A DNA stretch of 7,215 bases from an uncultured Flavobacteriales bacterium (GCA_913031405.1 CAJWCX010000051.1:1-7215), one strand, 5' to 3'. Shown: positions 1 to 6,901, counted from the first letter of the stretch. The notes: generated by a model not told the origin, from the letters alone. Made by a program: numbers and translations.

Positions 1-300
1 AGAAGAGTCATTTTGATCTTCTTCATTAGAATCTTGCTCACCTTGGTCATTTGAGTTGTCATCATCGGATTCATTAGAAGAGTCATTTTGATCCTCTCCG
101 TTTGAATCCTCCTCTATAGGTTGAGGAACATCCGATATCGAAGTGCTTTCTCCTGACTCGTTGTCAGGATTTTGCTGATTTCCATCTTCTTCGTTAGTCG
201 AGTTTGAATCTTCTATTGGTTGAGTTGTATCAGAAATTGAAGTTCCTTCGGCTTCATCACTGTCTGAATTTTCCTCATTTTCATTCTCTTCTGTAGCGTC
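1..300 (-). repeat. Acidic low-complexity tail with short imperfect DNA repeats
   Basis: This stretch encodes about 100 residues that are nearly all Asp, Glu, Asn, Ser, Gln and Gly, with no predicted fold. Two kinds of repetition are visible. An identical 18-base segment occurs at 1-18 and 76-93 (offset 75 bp, 25 codons; protein DQNDSS). The protein motif SISD-x-x-QPIE occurs twice, 33 codons apart (about 109-135 and 208-234). The tail continues past the left edge. It may be a flexible or cation-binding spacer before a further domain; this is inference. Confidence 0.7.
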
Positions 301-3162
301 ATCAATCAATGTAGGCACCTGATAGGTGATTACGATATTCTCTATATCCGATCCACAAGGACTAATTGCTTGAATCGCAATTGTATTTATACCCTCTGAC
401 AGCTGGATGCTCCCCGTTAGCACACCATTATAAATTTGGTATGAAGAACCTGAAACAACACTTCCATTTGTTGTGATAACGATTGTTGTGCTCGCAGTTA
501 GGTTTTCAATTACCGCATTTATTGGCAGTAATTCTAGAGATGTAGTTTGGTTTTCAGAATTACTAGATCCTGTTATCGAAACAATAGGCACAAGACAAGG
601 ATCGTAATCGATGACAAGTGTTGTTTCGTCTTCTCCACATTCATTTGCAATTTTTATTTGAACAATGTTGTCTCCGTTCAAAAGAGAAACTTTTGCCCTT
701 ATAGTGCTGTTTTTAAAACTAAATGGAACATTTTTTCCATTCAGGGTAACTGTAATTTGATTCGCATTTTCAATATTGTTTGTTCCTGACAACACCTCGT
801 ATTGTTGTTGATCGGTCTGTAAACTAATAGATTGGCCAAGAGAAAGAGTAGGTGCTTTACAGTCGTCGTAGAAAACGGTTAAAACTTCTGTATCCCTGCC
901 ACAAGGTCTAATGGCTACAATTGAAAAAACATTTTCACCGGGTTGTAGAGTAACATGACTGGTAAGCACGCCGTTCATAAAGCTGAAATTAGTATTTTGT
1001 CCATTGAGCAGCAGTGAAATACCATTTTCTGTTGGCATGTTATTGATCATTGCTTCGAATGTGTAATAACTTACATTGACATTTAAATTCGTATTTTCTA
1101 TATTGATATTCGGAATCACACAATGGTCATAATATACATGCACCGTTTCAACATCAGCACCACAATCATTCATTACAGAAATAGTAATGTAGTTATCTCC
1201 TGGTGAAAGTATAAGGTTTCCTGTAACAAATCCAGTTGATGCGTTGTAGCTAATTCCAGAGATTGCATTTCCATTTAGCTGGAAGCTTGGGCCTTGTATT
1301 CCTGATATATTTTGGATTTGGGCAGAGATATTAATACCGGAGTTTTGAACAGTCGTTCCATTTATTGGCGTATTAAAGACAATATTCGGTGGATCACAGT
1401 CTTCCAAGTCTATTGTAAAGACTGCGTTATCGTTACCACAATCGTTATTTACCTCTATGCTGATTTCGTTTATTCCATTGTTTAATACTATTGTAAACGT
1501 CAATATATTATAGTCGCTTGGACTTGTATCTAATTTCCAATTCTTTTTGTCTGACTTGTTAAGAAGTTTTCCATTGAGTTTTGTATCAATGTCTTGTCCA
1601 TTATTCGAGCCATAGATATGTGCAGTGATTTCATAAACCCTATTGTTTGTAGTGCTTCCAGAAGCCGATGGGTTGATCAGCTCAATGACTGGACTCGTGC
1701 ACGGTATATGGTTTATAACGGTCTCAATGCTCCCATTTCCACAAGAATTTTGATACACAATTCGAATCGTATTTGTTCCTTCATTTAATAGGACGTTACT
1801 TATTAACATTCCTGTTGAACCATTGAAACTGAATCCTACCGAGTTGTTATTCAAATATACTTGAATGGCCGAGGAGTTTTCCAAGTGATTCAGTTTTGCA
1901 CTGAATTCATAATTTGAATTTTCAATAGTAAGACCACTTTGATTCGGTAATATAAATGCACCGTTTGGCAGAGCACAGTCAGAATAATTGATATATATTG
2001 TTTCTAGGTCAGATCCGCAATTGTTGTTTGCCTTAACATAAAAGGTGTTGACTCCTGGCTTCAGGTTGACTACTGCATTTATTTTGCTTGAAAAATGGTC
2101 GTATTCAAATAGTATAGCATTCCTGTTGACATCCATTACAGTGATTTCGGCCATTGAAGAAACATTTTGAACAGATGCTGAGATTTGAACAGTGTTTTCA
2201 ATAACGGTTTCATTCTGTGTGTTATATATAGACACTACCGGTGTTGGACAATTCGAAACAGGATTGCTATAGTTTTGATGAGATGTTGAATTTGAAGAAC
2301 CTGATGTTTGTCCGCCCAAACGAAAACGAATATAAGCAGAGGTATAATGATACCAGTCGTTCTTGAGACGCGGAGTTTCCGATACCACACCATCAAATTG
2401 ATCTTTTAATGTAAATGTTGTCTTGTGCTCAAAGCCAAGAGATACTCTTGGTGCAATTTGGTATCCAATTCCAAAACCAGCGCTAGGCATAAAATGAACC
2501 AAATTCTCGTTTGGGTTCAGTTGGGTTTCGAAATCAAAATCCAAGTCGTTATCGAGAAGTGCGCTTTCACCGTATAAGTTTCCGTTATTGTCTAAAAGAT
2601 CACCCATTGACTTCTTAAATGAGAGACCAACCCCACCAAAGAGATATGGATCTATCCCGGTTTTTTCACGAAATCTGTTGAAATGTAAAACCAACTCAAG
2701 GCTCAGTCTGTGAATATCGTTTTTGTAGTTGTGAATATAGCCGCCATATCCTGCCTGATACATTTGTTTGATTTGCTCTGCGTCAGCATCTTCAATATTT
2801 ACAAAAGGATCATAGTTATCCATGGAGATAGAGTCCATTTCTTTGTTTTGTCCATACCATCTTCCGTGTAGGTAACGTCCACGCAAATCAAAGCTGAATA
2901 TTCGACCATAATCGTAATTAAATGATTTCCCGAGAGTAACTCCCCATCCAAAAGGTATGGTTCGGCCGTATTTGTCATTATCTAACTCATAATAATTCTC
3001 ATTGCTTCTCCATTTCCAGATGTTATTCACATCATCACAACTCCAAGTTGCTCCGGTGTTGAAACCAAGAAACCATTTTGAACCGTAATTGGTGGTTTTG
3101 ACCTGTGTATTTCCGATCAGTGAAATCAAAAAAGAAAATAAAATAATGTAAATGTTTTTCAT
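1..3162 (-). CDS. Large exported outer-membrane beta-barrel protein with seven Ig-like repeats and acidic tail (C-terminus outside window)
   Basis: The frame is open from an ATG at 3162 to the left edge (1054 residues, no stop), so the C-terminus is missing. Residues 1-20 form a signal peptide (Lys-rich start, then IYIILFSFLISLIG). Residues about 22-284 are rich in aromatic and alternating polar/non-polar segments and end in SAYIRFRLGG, as in the last strand of small Bacteroidota outer-membrane barrels. A Ser/Asn-rich linker (285-304) leads to seven Ig-like repeats of 87-101 residues (305 to about 952). Each starts with C-x-x-P and ends with G-x-N-(x)n-CG-x-D followed by a beta strand. From about 954 the chain is almost entirely D, E, N, S, Q and G. 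Barrel termini normally face the periplasm, so the repeats may be periplasmic; this is inference. The barrel could alternatively be a different beta-rich surface domain. No enzyme motif is visible and the function is unknown. The gene is separated by 144 bp from the gene upstream and probably has its own promoter. Confidence 0.85.
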   Translation of the reverse strand, partial: MKNIYIILFSFLISLIGNTQVKTTNYGSKWFLGFNTGATWSCDDVNNIWKWRSNENYYELDNDKYGRTIPFGWGVTLGKSFNYDYGRIFSFDLRGRYLHGRWYGQNKEMDSISMDNYDPFVNIEDADAEQIKQMYQAGYGGYIHNYKNDIHRLSLELVLHFNRFREKTGIDPYLFGGVGLSFKKSMGDLLDNNGNLYGESALLDNDLDFDFETQLNPNENLVHFMPSAGFGIGYQIAPRVSLGFEHKTTFTLKDQFDGVVSETPRLKNDWYHYTSAYIRFRLGGQTSGSSNSTSHQNYSNPVSNCPTPVVSIYNTQNETVIENTVQISASVQNVSSMAEITVMDVNRNAILFEYDHFSSKINAVVNLKPGVNTFYVKANNNCGSDLETIYINYSDCALPNGAFILPNQSGLTIENSNYEFSAKLNHLENSSAIQVYLNNNSVGFSFNGSTGMLISNVLLNEGTNTIRIVYQNSCGNGSIETVINHIPCTSPVIELINPSASGSTTNNRVYEITAHIYGSNNGQDIDTKLNGKLLNKSDKKNWKLDTSPSDYNILTFTIVLNNGINEISIEVNNDCGNDNAVFTIDLEDCDPPNIVFNTPINGTTVQNSGINISAQIQNISGIQGPSFQLNGNAISGISYNASTGFVTGNLILSPGDNYITISVMNDCGADVETVHVYYDHCVIPNINIENTNLNVNVSYYTFEAMINNMPTENGISLLLNGQNTNFSFMNGVLTSHVTLQPGENVFSIVAIRPCGRDTEVLTVFYDDCKAPTLSLGQSISLQTDQQQYEVLSGTNNIENANQITVTLNGKNVPFSFKNSTIRAKVSLLNGDNIVQIKIANECGEDETTLVIDYDPCLVPIVSITGSSNSENQTTSLELLPINAVIENLTASTTIVITTNGSVVSGSSYQIYNGVLTGSIQLSEGINTIAIQAISPCGSDIENIVITYQVPTLIDDATEENENEENSDSDEAEGTSISDTTQPIEDSNSTNEEDGNQQNPDNESGESTSISDVPQPIEEDSNGEDQNDSSNESDDDNSNDQGEQDSNEEDQNDSS
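313..2250 (-). repeat. Seven tandem Ig-like domain repeats within the large outer-membrane protein
   Basis: Repeats begin at residues 305, 396, 488, 589, 681, 768 and 856 and are diverged in sequence, so this is an old protein-level repeat rather than a recent DNA duplication. Each begins with Cys-x-x-Pro. Each carries a late L-x-x-G-x-N strand followed by Cys-Gly (Cys 382, 474, 575, 667, 754, 842, 936), and the next repeat's first Cys follows exactly 14 residues later. The last repeat has no following Cys (Pro at the equivalent place), which marks the end of the array. The pattern resembles bacterial Ig-like domains of the Glucodextranase_B type, but the exact family is uncertain. Confidence 0.8.
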
Positions 3163-3306
3163 ATGCGTGGTTTTGTATGGAAGATGAAATTATTGTGCCA
3201 AAATACAGAAAAAAACAATTTTTGTTAAATTATTCACTGTAGAAGTCTCTGTATCCCCATTATTGTAGGTGTTTAGCTAATTTTTGTTAAAGATTTGTTA
3301 ATCGCT
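3163..3306. promoter_or_regulatory. Intergenic region with a repeated AT-rich motif, probable promoter of the large outer-membrane gene
   Basis: The 144 bp between the YD-like gene and the start of the large protein contain an identical 13-base direct repeat, AATTTTTGTTAAA, at 3217-3229 and 3279-3291 (62 bp apart). A shorter relative, ATTTGTTAA, lies at 3293-3302. On the minus strand a segment TATTTTGG near 3200 is one mismatch from the Bacteroidota -7 consensus TAnnTTTG, but no well-spaced TTG -33 element is visible. No strong terminator hairpin follows the YD-like gene, so read-through is possible. A promoter is likely by position; its exact place is not established. Confidence 0.35.
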
Positions 3307-4182
3307 TTAATCATAGAATTCATATCCTGTAAAGCGAATGATTGACATAAAATTATTTACAGGATTCCTATCTATAATCGAATGCAGTAACCCTGTCCTT
3401 GTGTCAAAAATAACTTGAAGGTCTCGTAAAAACACATTTTGTTTGAACTCATGTTTTTCGATGATGTTACCGAAATCGTCGTATTGAAATTTCAGTTCTT
3501 CTACTGGCTTTGGATGATTGTCGTAATAGGTTTTGATGCTTATCAAAAGTCCTTTTTCATTGTAACCATATATTTTTTTATAAACGGTTCCTCCCATTTT
3601 GAGTTTGTCGATGGAAGAGGTCTTGTATCCATTCTCGTCGTATGTTTCATACGATAGCAAGTAGGGAAGTCCGTATGAGTTATAAGTGGTTTTCTTGTCT
3701 TTATAATAGGTCATGGTTTCTTGATTCATTTCGGTTTTTTTCAAGACTTCTCCTTGTTCATTGATCGAAACTCTATAATTGATTTGGGTAGTAATACGGT
3801 TTAAACTGTCTCTTTCAAAATCACGTAGTGTAACTCCGTTATTTTCAGTTTTTTTAATGCTAATAATAGATCCCAATTCATTATATGTATAATATTGAAC
3901 TGTCGTGTCAATAGTCTTTCCATTCCAATGAAGATCGATAGAAGAAATCAATTGCCCAGAGTGATTAAACTCATAGGTAAAACTCCCTGGAACCTTTCGA
4001 ATCAAGTCCTTATTTTTCTTAAAGGAGTAGTTGCCTTTGATGGTTAGAATCCGATTGTTTTTAATAAACTTCGAATTGAAAAAAGGCTCGTTTGTAAAAG
4101 CTTCTCCATTTTGATTGAAAATCATTTGACTGATGCAGTTCGTTACAATCAATGTTAGAAAAGAAAAAAGAACGATTTTCAA
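3307..4182 (-). CDS. Exported hypothetical protein with YD/RHS-like repeats
   Basis: The protein has 291 residues. The start is TTG at 4182. The first internal Met (residue 20) would remove the signal peptide MKIVLFSFLTLIVTNCISQ, so the TTG start is preferred. Cleavage is probably by signal peptidase I near CIS-Q; the Cys at 16 is preceded by Asn and is a poor lipobox. The mature part is beta-rich with degenerate repeats of the form Y-x-Y-(N/D)-x-x-G-x-(I/L)-x-x-(I/K). Clear copies are near residues 97-111 (YTYNELGSIISI), 205-220 (YGYNEKGLLISI) and 232-246 (FQYDDFGNIIEK), with weaker ones at 70-84, 122-136, 167-189 and 260-270. These resemble YD/RHS repeats, but the protein is far too short for an RHS toxin and has no toxin core or conserved protease motif. 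It lies 7 bp after the glyS stop on the same strand and is probably co-transcribed. The function is unknown; it is likely in the periplasm or attached to the outer membrane. Confidence 0.75.
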   Translation of the reverse strand: MKIVLFSFLTLIVTNCISQMIFNQNGEAFTNEPFFNSKFIKNNRILTIKGNYSFKKNKDLIRKVPGSFTYEFNHSGQLISSIDLHWNGKTIDTTVQYYTYNELGSIISIKKTENNGVTLRDFERDSLNRITTQINYRVSINEQGEVLKKTEMNQETMTYYKDKKTTYNSYGLPYLLSYETYDENGYKTSSIDKLKMGGTVYKKIYGYNEKGLLISIKTYYDNHPKPVEELKFQYDDFGNIIEKHEFKQNVFLRDLQVIFDTRTGLLHSIIDRNPVNNFMSIIRFTGYEFYD

Positions 4183-4189
4183 AATAGAA

Positions 4190-5734
4190 TTAATTTAATT
4201 TTTCAAGAAGACTTTTCCATCCTAATTCTTTGTTTAGAATCGATGATAACTTTGATATTTCGATTCGTTCTTGCTTCATGGTATCTCTATATCTTATGGT
4301 TACGCTTTTATCATTGAGGGTGTCATGGTCAATAGTAATACACACGGGAGTACCAATGGCATCCTGTCTGCGGTATCTTTTGCCAATCGAGTCCTTTTGA
4401 TCGATTTGGATGTTGTAATCAAATTTGAGTTCATTGGCAATCTCTTGTCCAATCTCCGGTAATCCGTCTTTTTTGACAAGAGGTAGAATGGCTGCCTTTA
4501 TTGGTGCAAGGGCGGGAGGTATTTTTAATACCACTCGTTTTGATTGATCACTAAGTATTTCTTGCTGATATGAAGCACTCAGGACGGCCAGAAACATTCT
4601 GTCTAAACCAACAGAAGTCTCAACTACATAGGGAACGTAACTTTCATTCAATTCTGGGTCAAAGTAAGAGAGCTTTTTGCCCGAATGCGCTTCATGTTGT
4701 TTAAGATCAAAGTCTGTCCTGGAATGTATACCCTCTAATTCTTTGAAGCCCATCGGAAAATTGAATTCAATGTCAGATGCTGCATTTGCATAATGAGCGA
4801 GTTTAATGTGGTCATGGAATCTATACATTTCTTCTCCTAATCCTAAGTTTTTATGCCATTTTTCACGCATAGACTTCCAATAGTCATACCATTTCATTTC
4901 TTCACCCGGTTGGACGAAAAATTGCATTTCCATTTGTTCAAATTCTCGCATTCTAAAAATAAATTGTCGGGCAATAATTTCGTTGCGAAAAGCCTTTCCA
5001 ATTTGAGCGATTCCAAAAGGGATCTTCATACGCCCTGATTTTTGAACATTAAGAAAGTTCACAAAAATTCCTTGAGCTGTTTCTGGGCGCAAATAAATCC
5101 TTGAGGATTCACCCGCTACAGATCCAATTTCAGTCGCGAACATCAGGTTAAATTGTTTTACCTCTGTCCAGTTTCTAGACCCAGACAAAGGACAGGCAAT
5201 TTCGAGGTCTACAATCAATTGACGAAGACCTTCTAGGTCGTTTTCTTCTAATGTTTTTTTCATGGAATTTTCGATTGAATCAATCTTTTTTAAATTCCTT
5301 AAGACATTTGGATTGGTATTCCTAAATTCTTTTTCATCAAATGCTTCACCAAAACGCTTTTTCCCTTTAGAGACCTCTTTTTCAATTTTTTTATTGATTT
5401 TTTCTATGTGCTCTTCAATTAAAACGTCTGCACGGTATCTTTTTTTGGAGTCTTTGTTATCTACAAGGGGATCATTGAATGCATCTACATGTCCAGATGC
5501 TTTCCATGTTTTTGGATGCATAAAGATAGACGCATCAATTCCAACAATATTTTGGTGCATCTGTGTCATGGCCTTCCACCAATATTGTTTTATATTGTTC
5601 TTTAATTCAGATCCCAATTGACCATAATCGTAGGTTGCGGCAAGTCCTTCGTAGATGTCAGAGGAAGGGAAAATAAAGCCATACTCTTTCGAATGAGATA
5701 TGATTTCTTTGAGCTTATCTTGGTTTTGTTCCAT
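4190..5734 (-). CDS. glyS: Glycyl-tRNA synthetase (alpha2, class II)
   Basis: This enzyme charges tRNA-Gly with glycine using ATP, in the cytoplasm. Its 514 residues match the usual size of the single-chain bacterial/eukaryal-type homodimeric enzyme, not the separate alpha and beta subunits of proteobacteria. Visible family signatures, in order: GLAATYDYGQLG (30-41); the SGH-x-x-x-F-x-D block (80-88) and YRAD (100-103); a Lys/Glu-rich insertion (about 104-165); GSRNWTEVKQFNLMF (185-199); YLRPETAQGIFVNF (214-227); motif 2 with FRNEI and REFEQME (249-269); GIHSRTDFDL (335-344); and motif 3 GLDRMFLAVL (376-385). The anticodon-binding domain covers about 400-500 (LAPIKAAILPL and GKRYRRQDAIGTP). 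The ATG at 5734 precedes the first conserved block by the expected distance. No frame damage is seen. The gene is transcribed divergently from the cyclase gene, with the YD-like gene downstream. Confidence 0.97.
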   Translation of the reverse strand: MEQNQDKLKEIISHSKEYGFIFPSSDIYEGLAATYDYGQLGSELKNNIKQYWWKAMTQMHQNIVGIDASIFMHPKTWKASGHVDAFNDPLVDNKDSKKRYRADVLIEEHIEKINKKIEKEVSKGKKRFGEAFDEKEFRNTNPNVLRNLKKIDSIENSMKKTLEENDLEGLRQLIVDLEIACPLSGSRNWTEVKQFNLMFATEIGSVAGESSRIYLRPETAQGIFVNFLNVQKSGRMKIPFGIAQIGKAFRNEIIARQFIFRMREFEQMEMQFFVQPGEEMKWYDYWKSMREKWHKNLGLGEEMYRFHDHIKLAHYANAASDIEFNFPMGFKELEGIHSRTDFDLKQHEAHSGKKLSYFDPELNESYVPYVVETSVGLDRMFLAVLSASYQQEILSDQSKRVVLKIPPALAPIKAAILPLVKKDGLPEIGQEIANELKFDYNIQIDQKDSIGKRYRRQDAIGTPVCITIDHDTLNDKSVTIRYRDTMKQERIEISKLSSILNKELGWKSLLEKLN

Positions 5735-5738
5735 AACA

Positions 5739-5746
5739 CAAAGATA
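5739..5746 (-). promoter_or_regulatory. Possible -7 box of glyS
   Basis: Read on the minus strand, TATCTTTG matches the Bacteroidota -7 consensus TAnnTTTG exactly and ends 4 bases before the glyS ATG. Use of this box would give a leaderless or nearly leaderless mRNA. No TTG -33 element is seen at a suitable distance upstream. A match of this kind can occur by chance in AT-rich DNA. Confidence 0.3.
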
Positions 5747-5815
5747 GTTTACTTATGTTTTGATTTGAATATATAGAATAAATTCTTAATGAGATTATTG
5801 TGTTATTTTTAACGC

Positions 5816-6553
5816 ATGCTTTTTTACTTAAATAAACAAGAATATATCGACACATCATGTCCCATAGACATTTCAATTGAGATGTCAAATGAGGTTCCAG
5901 GTCTTTTGGCATGGGGACAAAGCAATCCGGAGATAGAGCCTGTGCGTGATAAGCATTTTATCGGAAGCGTTAAAGAAGGCGGAGTTGTTAATTTTAATAA
6001 CATTCGATTTAATCCTCATGCACATGTTACTCATACGGAGTGCTGCGGACATATCACACATAACTTTTTCTCTGTAAATGATGTCTTAAAGACTTTTTTT
6101 TTCGAGGCAGAGTTGATTACTGTTGAGCCTCAAGGCTCGAGTGATAAAGTTGTTACTTTGAATCAATTGAAAGAGTTTCCTATTTCTAAAGAAGCAAAAG
6201 CTATTGTGATAAGGACTTTACCAAACAATAATAATAAGTTGACGGCTAATTATACGAATGATAATCCTCCTTTCTTGGAATGTGAGATTGCTGATTATTT
6301 GATTGATAAAGGGATTGATCATTTACTTGTTGATCTGCCATCTGTAGATAAGGAACGTGATGGGGGAGTTTTGGCTTTTCATCATGCTTTTTGGAATGTT
6401 CCGGAATCACCGAATACTCTACGCACAATCACAGAGTTTGTATATGTACCTAGTCATGTTTTAGATGGACTATATATACTCGAGATTCAGCTATGTCCAT
6501 TGAAAAATGACGCCTCACCGAGCCGTCCTATTTTATATCAAAAAAGAAGTTGA
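5816..6553 (+). CDS. Cyclase-family (kynurenine-formamidase-like) metal-dependent hydrolase
   Basis: The 245-residue protein matches the cyclase/KynB-like fold family, whose members are metal-dependent amide or ester hydrolases. The metal-site segment is at 68-79: His68, His70, His73, Glu75 and His79 in HAHVTHTECCGH. This corresponds to the canonical H-x-G-T-H-x-D-x-P-x-H but with Glu for Asp, Cys for Pro and altered spacing. Other family blocks are LLVDLPSVDKERDGG (170-184) followed by HHAFW (189-193), and ITEFVYVP with the late CPLKNDASPSRPI segment (205-239). There is no signal peptide, so it is likely cytoplasmic. The ATG at 5816 is followed at once by family-like sequence. No other kynurenine or tryptophan-degradation gene is next to it, so the substrate is unknown and kynB should not be assigned. 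It stands alone, divergent from glyS. Confidence 0.85.
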   Translation: MLFYLNKQEYIDTSCPIDISIEMSNEVPGLLAWGQSNPEIEPVRDKHFIGSVKEGGVVNFNNIRFNPHAHVTHTECCGHITHNFFSVNDVLKTFFFEAELITVEPQGSSDKVVTLNQLKEFPISKEAKAIVIRTLPNNNNKLTANYTNDNPPFLECEIADYLIDKGIDHLLVDLPSVDKERDGGVLAFHHAFWNVPESPNTLRTITEFVYVPSHVLDGLYILEIQLCPLKNDASPSRPILYQKRS

Positions 6554-6598
6554 TTCATAAACTGTAAAGAAGTAAAGAGGAACAGGTCTTCCCGCACA

Positions 6599-6614
6599 AA
6601 ACCCTATGGGGTTT
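6599..6614 (+). terminator. Weak hairpin downstream of the cyclase gene
   Basis: AAACCC, loop TATG, GGGTTT gives a 6-bp perfect hairpin 45 bases after the cyclase stop. The following bases (CTAAATC) are not a real U-tract, so termination would be inefficient. The reverse direction has only a short T-run, so a minus-strand role is also weak. Confidence 0.35.
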
Positions 6615-6696
6615 CTAAATCATTAAATTGAGAGGGAAAAGTATAGATAAATAAAAAATGGAGTGGATTTTAGAGGTGACCTAGGCTCCTAGAATG

Positions 6697-6719
6697 AAAA
6701 AAGGCCGTTGCCGGCCTTT
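6697..6719 (-). terminator. Strong intrinsic terminator (minus strand)
   Basis: Read on the minus strand, AAAGGCCG, loop GCAA, CGGCCTTT form a perfect 8-bp GC-rich hairpin that runs into six T residues. The GCAA loop is a stable GNRA tetraloop. In the plus direction the U-tract is poor, so the terminator acts on transcripts coming from the right: the structured RNA candidate and possibly read-through from the acetyltransferase gene. Confidence 0.88.
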
Positions 6720-6896
6720 AGTTATTGATTGTTTGTGTTACTCCATTTTAATTAAACAAGGTACAGGAACTTCTTATGCAATTGACCCGAGTGGGTCGAC
6801 TAAAACTATTAAACTCTTATCAAACTAGAAAATGAAACTGCTTCTCCAAGCAGTTTGTATATCGCATAAGAAGTTGCCTGTGTCTCTCCTTATTTC
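6697..6896 (-). ncRNA. Candidate structured small RNA (about 200 nt, family unassigned)
   Basis: Read on the minus strand, the RNA folds from local complementarity alone. Outer stem: AAATAAGG (6895-6888) with CCTTGTTT (6761-6754), 8 bp with one G-U pair. After an asymmetric internal loop comes a 17-bp stem, ACAGGCAACTTCTTATGC (6881-6864) with GCATAAGAAGTTCCTGT (6779-6763), broken by one bulged C; three further pairs can extend it inward. Inside are two hairpins: a perfect 9-bp hairpin with loop GGAG (6856-6835) and a perfect 5-bp hairpin with loop ACTC (6797-6784). They are joined by a 37-nt AU-rich strand with three AGTTT copies. An intrinsic terminator ends the unit. The size of about 200 nt and the long closing stem would suit a 6S-like RNA, but the two-hairpin core is not the usual terminal stem. 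tmRNA, RNase P and SRP signatures are absent. It could instead be a structured 3' UTR of the acetyltransferase mRNA. Confidence 0.6.
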
Positions 6897-6901
6897 TATT
6901 G

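Noticed and set aside
547..1788. Short plus-strand open frames (547-789 and 1594-1788)
   Set aside because: They are antisense to the continuous Ig-repeat coding frame and show no protein-like features.
3307..4182. RHS/YD polymorphic toxin
   Set aside because: At 291 residues it has too few repeats, no core cleavage motif, no toxin domain and no immunity gene beside it.
4120..4182. Lipoprotein signal at Cys16 of the YD-like protein
   Set aside because: The residues before Cys (V-T-N) do not fit the usual lipobox with a small residue at -1; a signal peptidase I site a few residues later fits better.
5262..5621. 119-residue open frame on the plus strand opposite glyS
   Set aside because: It lies wholly antisense to well-conserved glyS sequence and its product is a Phe/Ser-rich mirror of the Lys/Glu-rich glyS insertion; no family features or start context.
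5715..5912. 65-residue minus-strand open frame overlapping the glyS start and the cyclase start
   Set aside because: It overlaps the beginnings of two well-supported genes and resembles nothing.
6697..6896. tmRNA, RNase P RNA or SRP RNA as the identity of the structured RNA
   Set aside because: There is no tRNA-like end with a T-loop and CCA, no RNase P core boxes (GAGGAAAGUCC type) and no SRP GGAAG apical loop region.
6697..6896. Retron-type msr-msd RNA
   Set aside because: Long inverted repeats around hairpins invite the idea, but no reverse transcriptase or effector gene is visible; the neighbours are a cyclase and an acetyltransferase.
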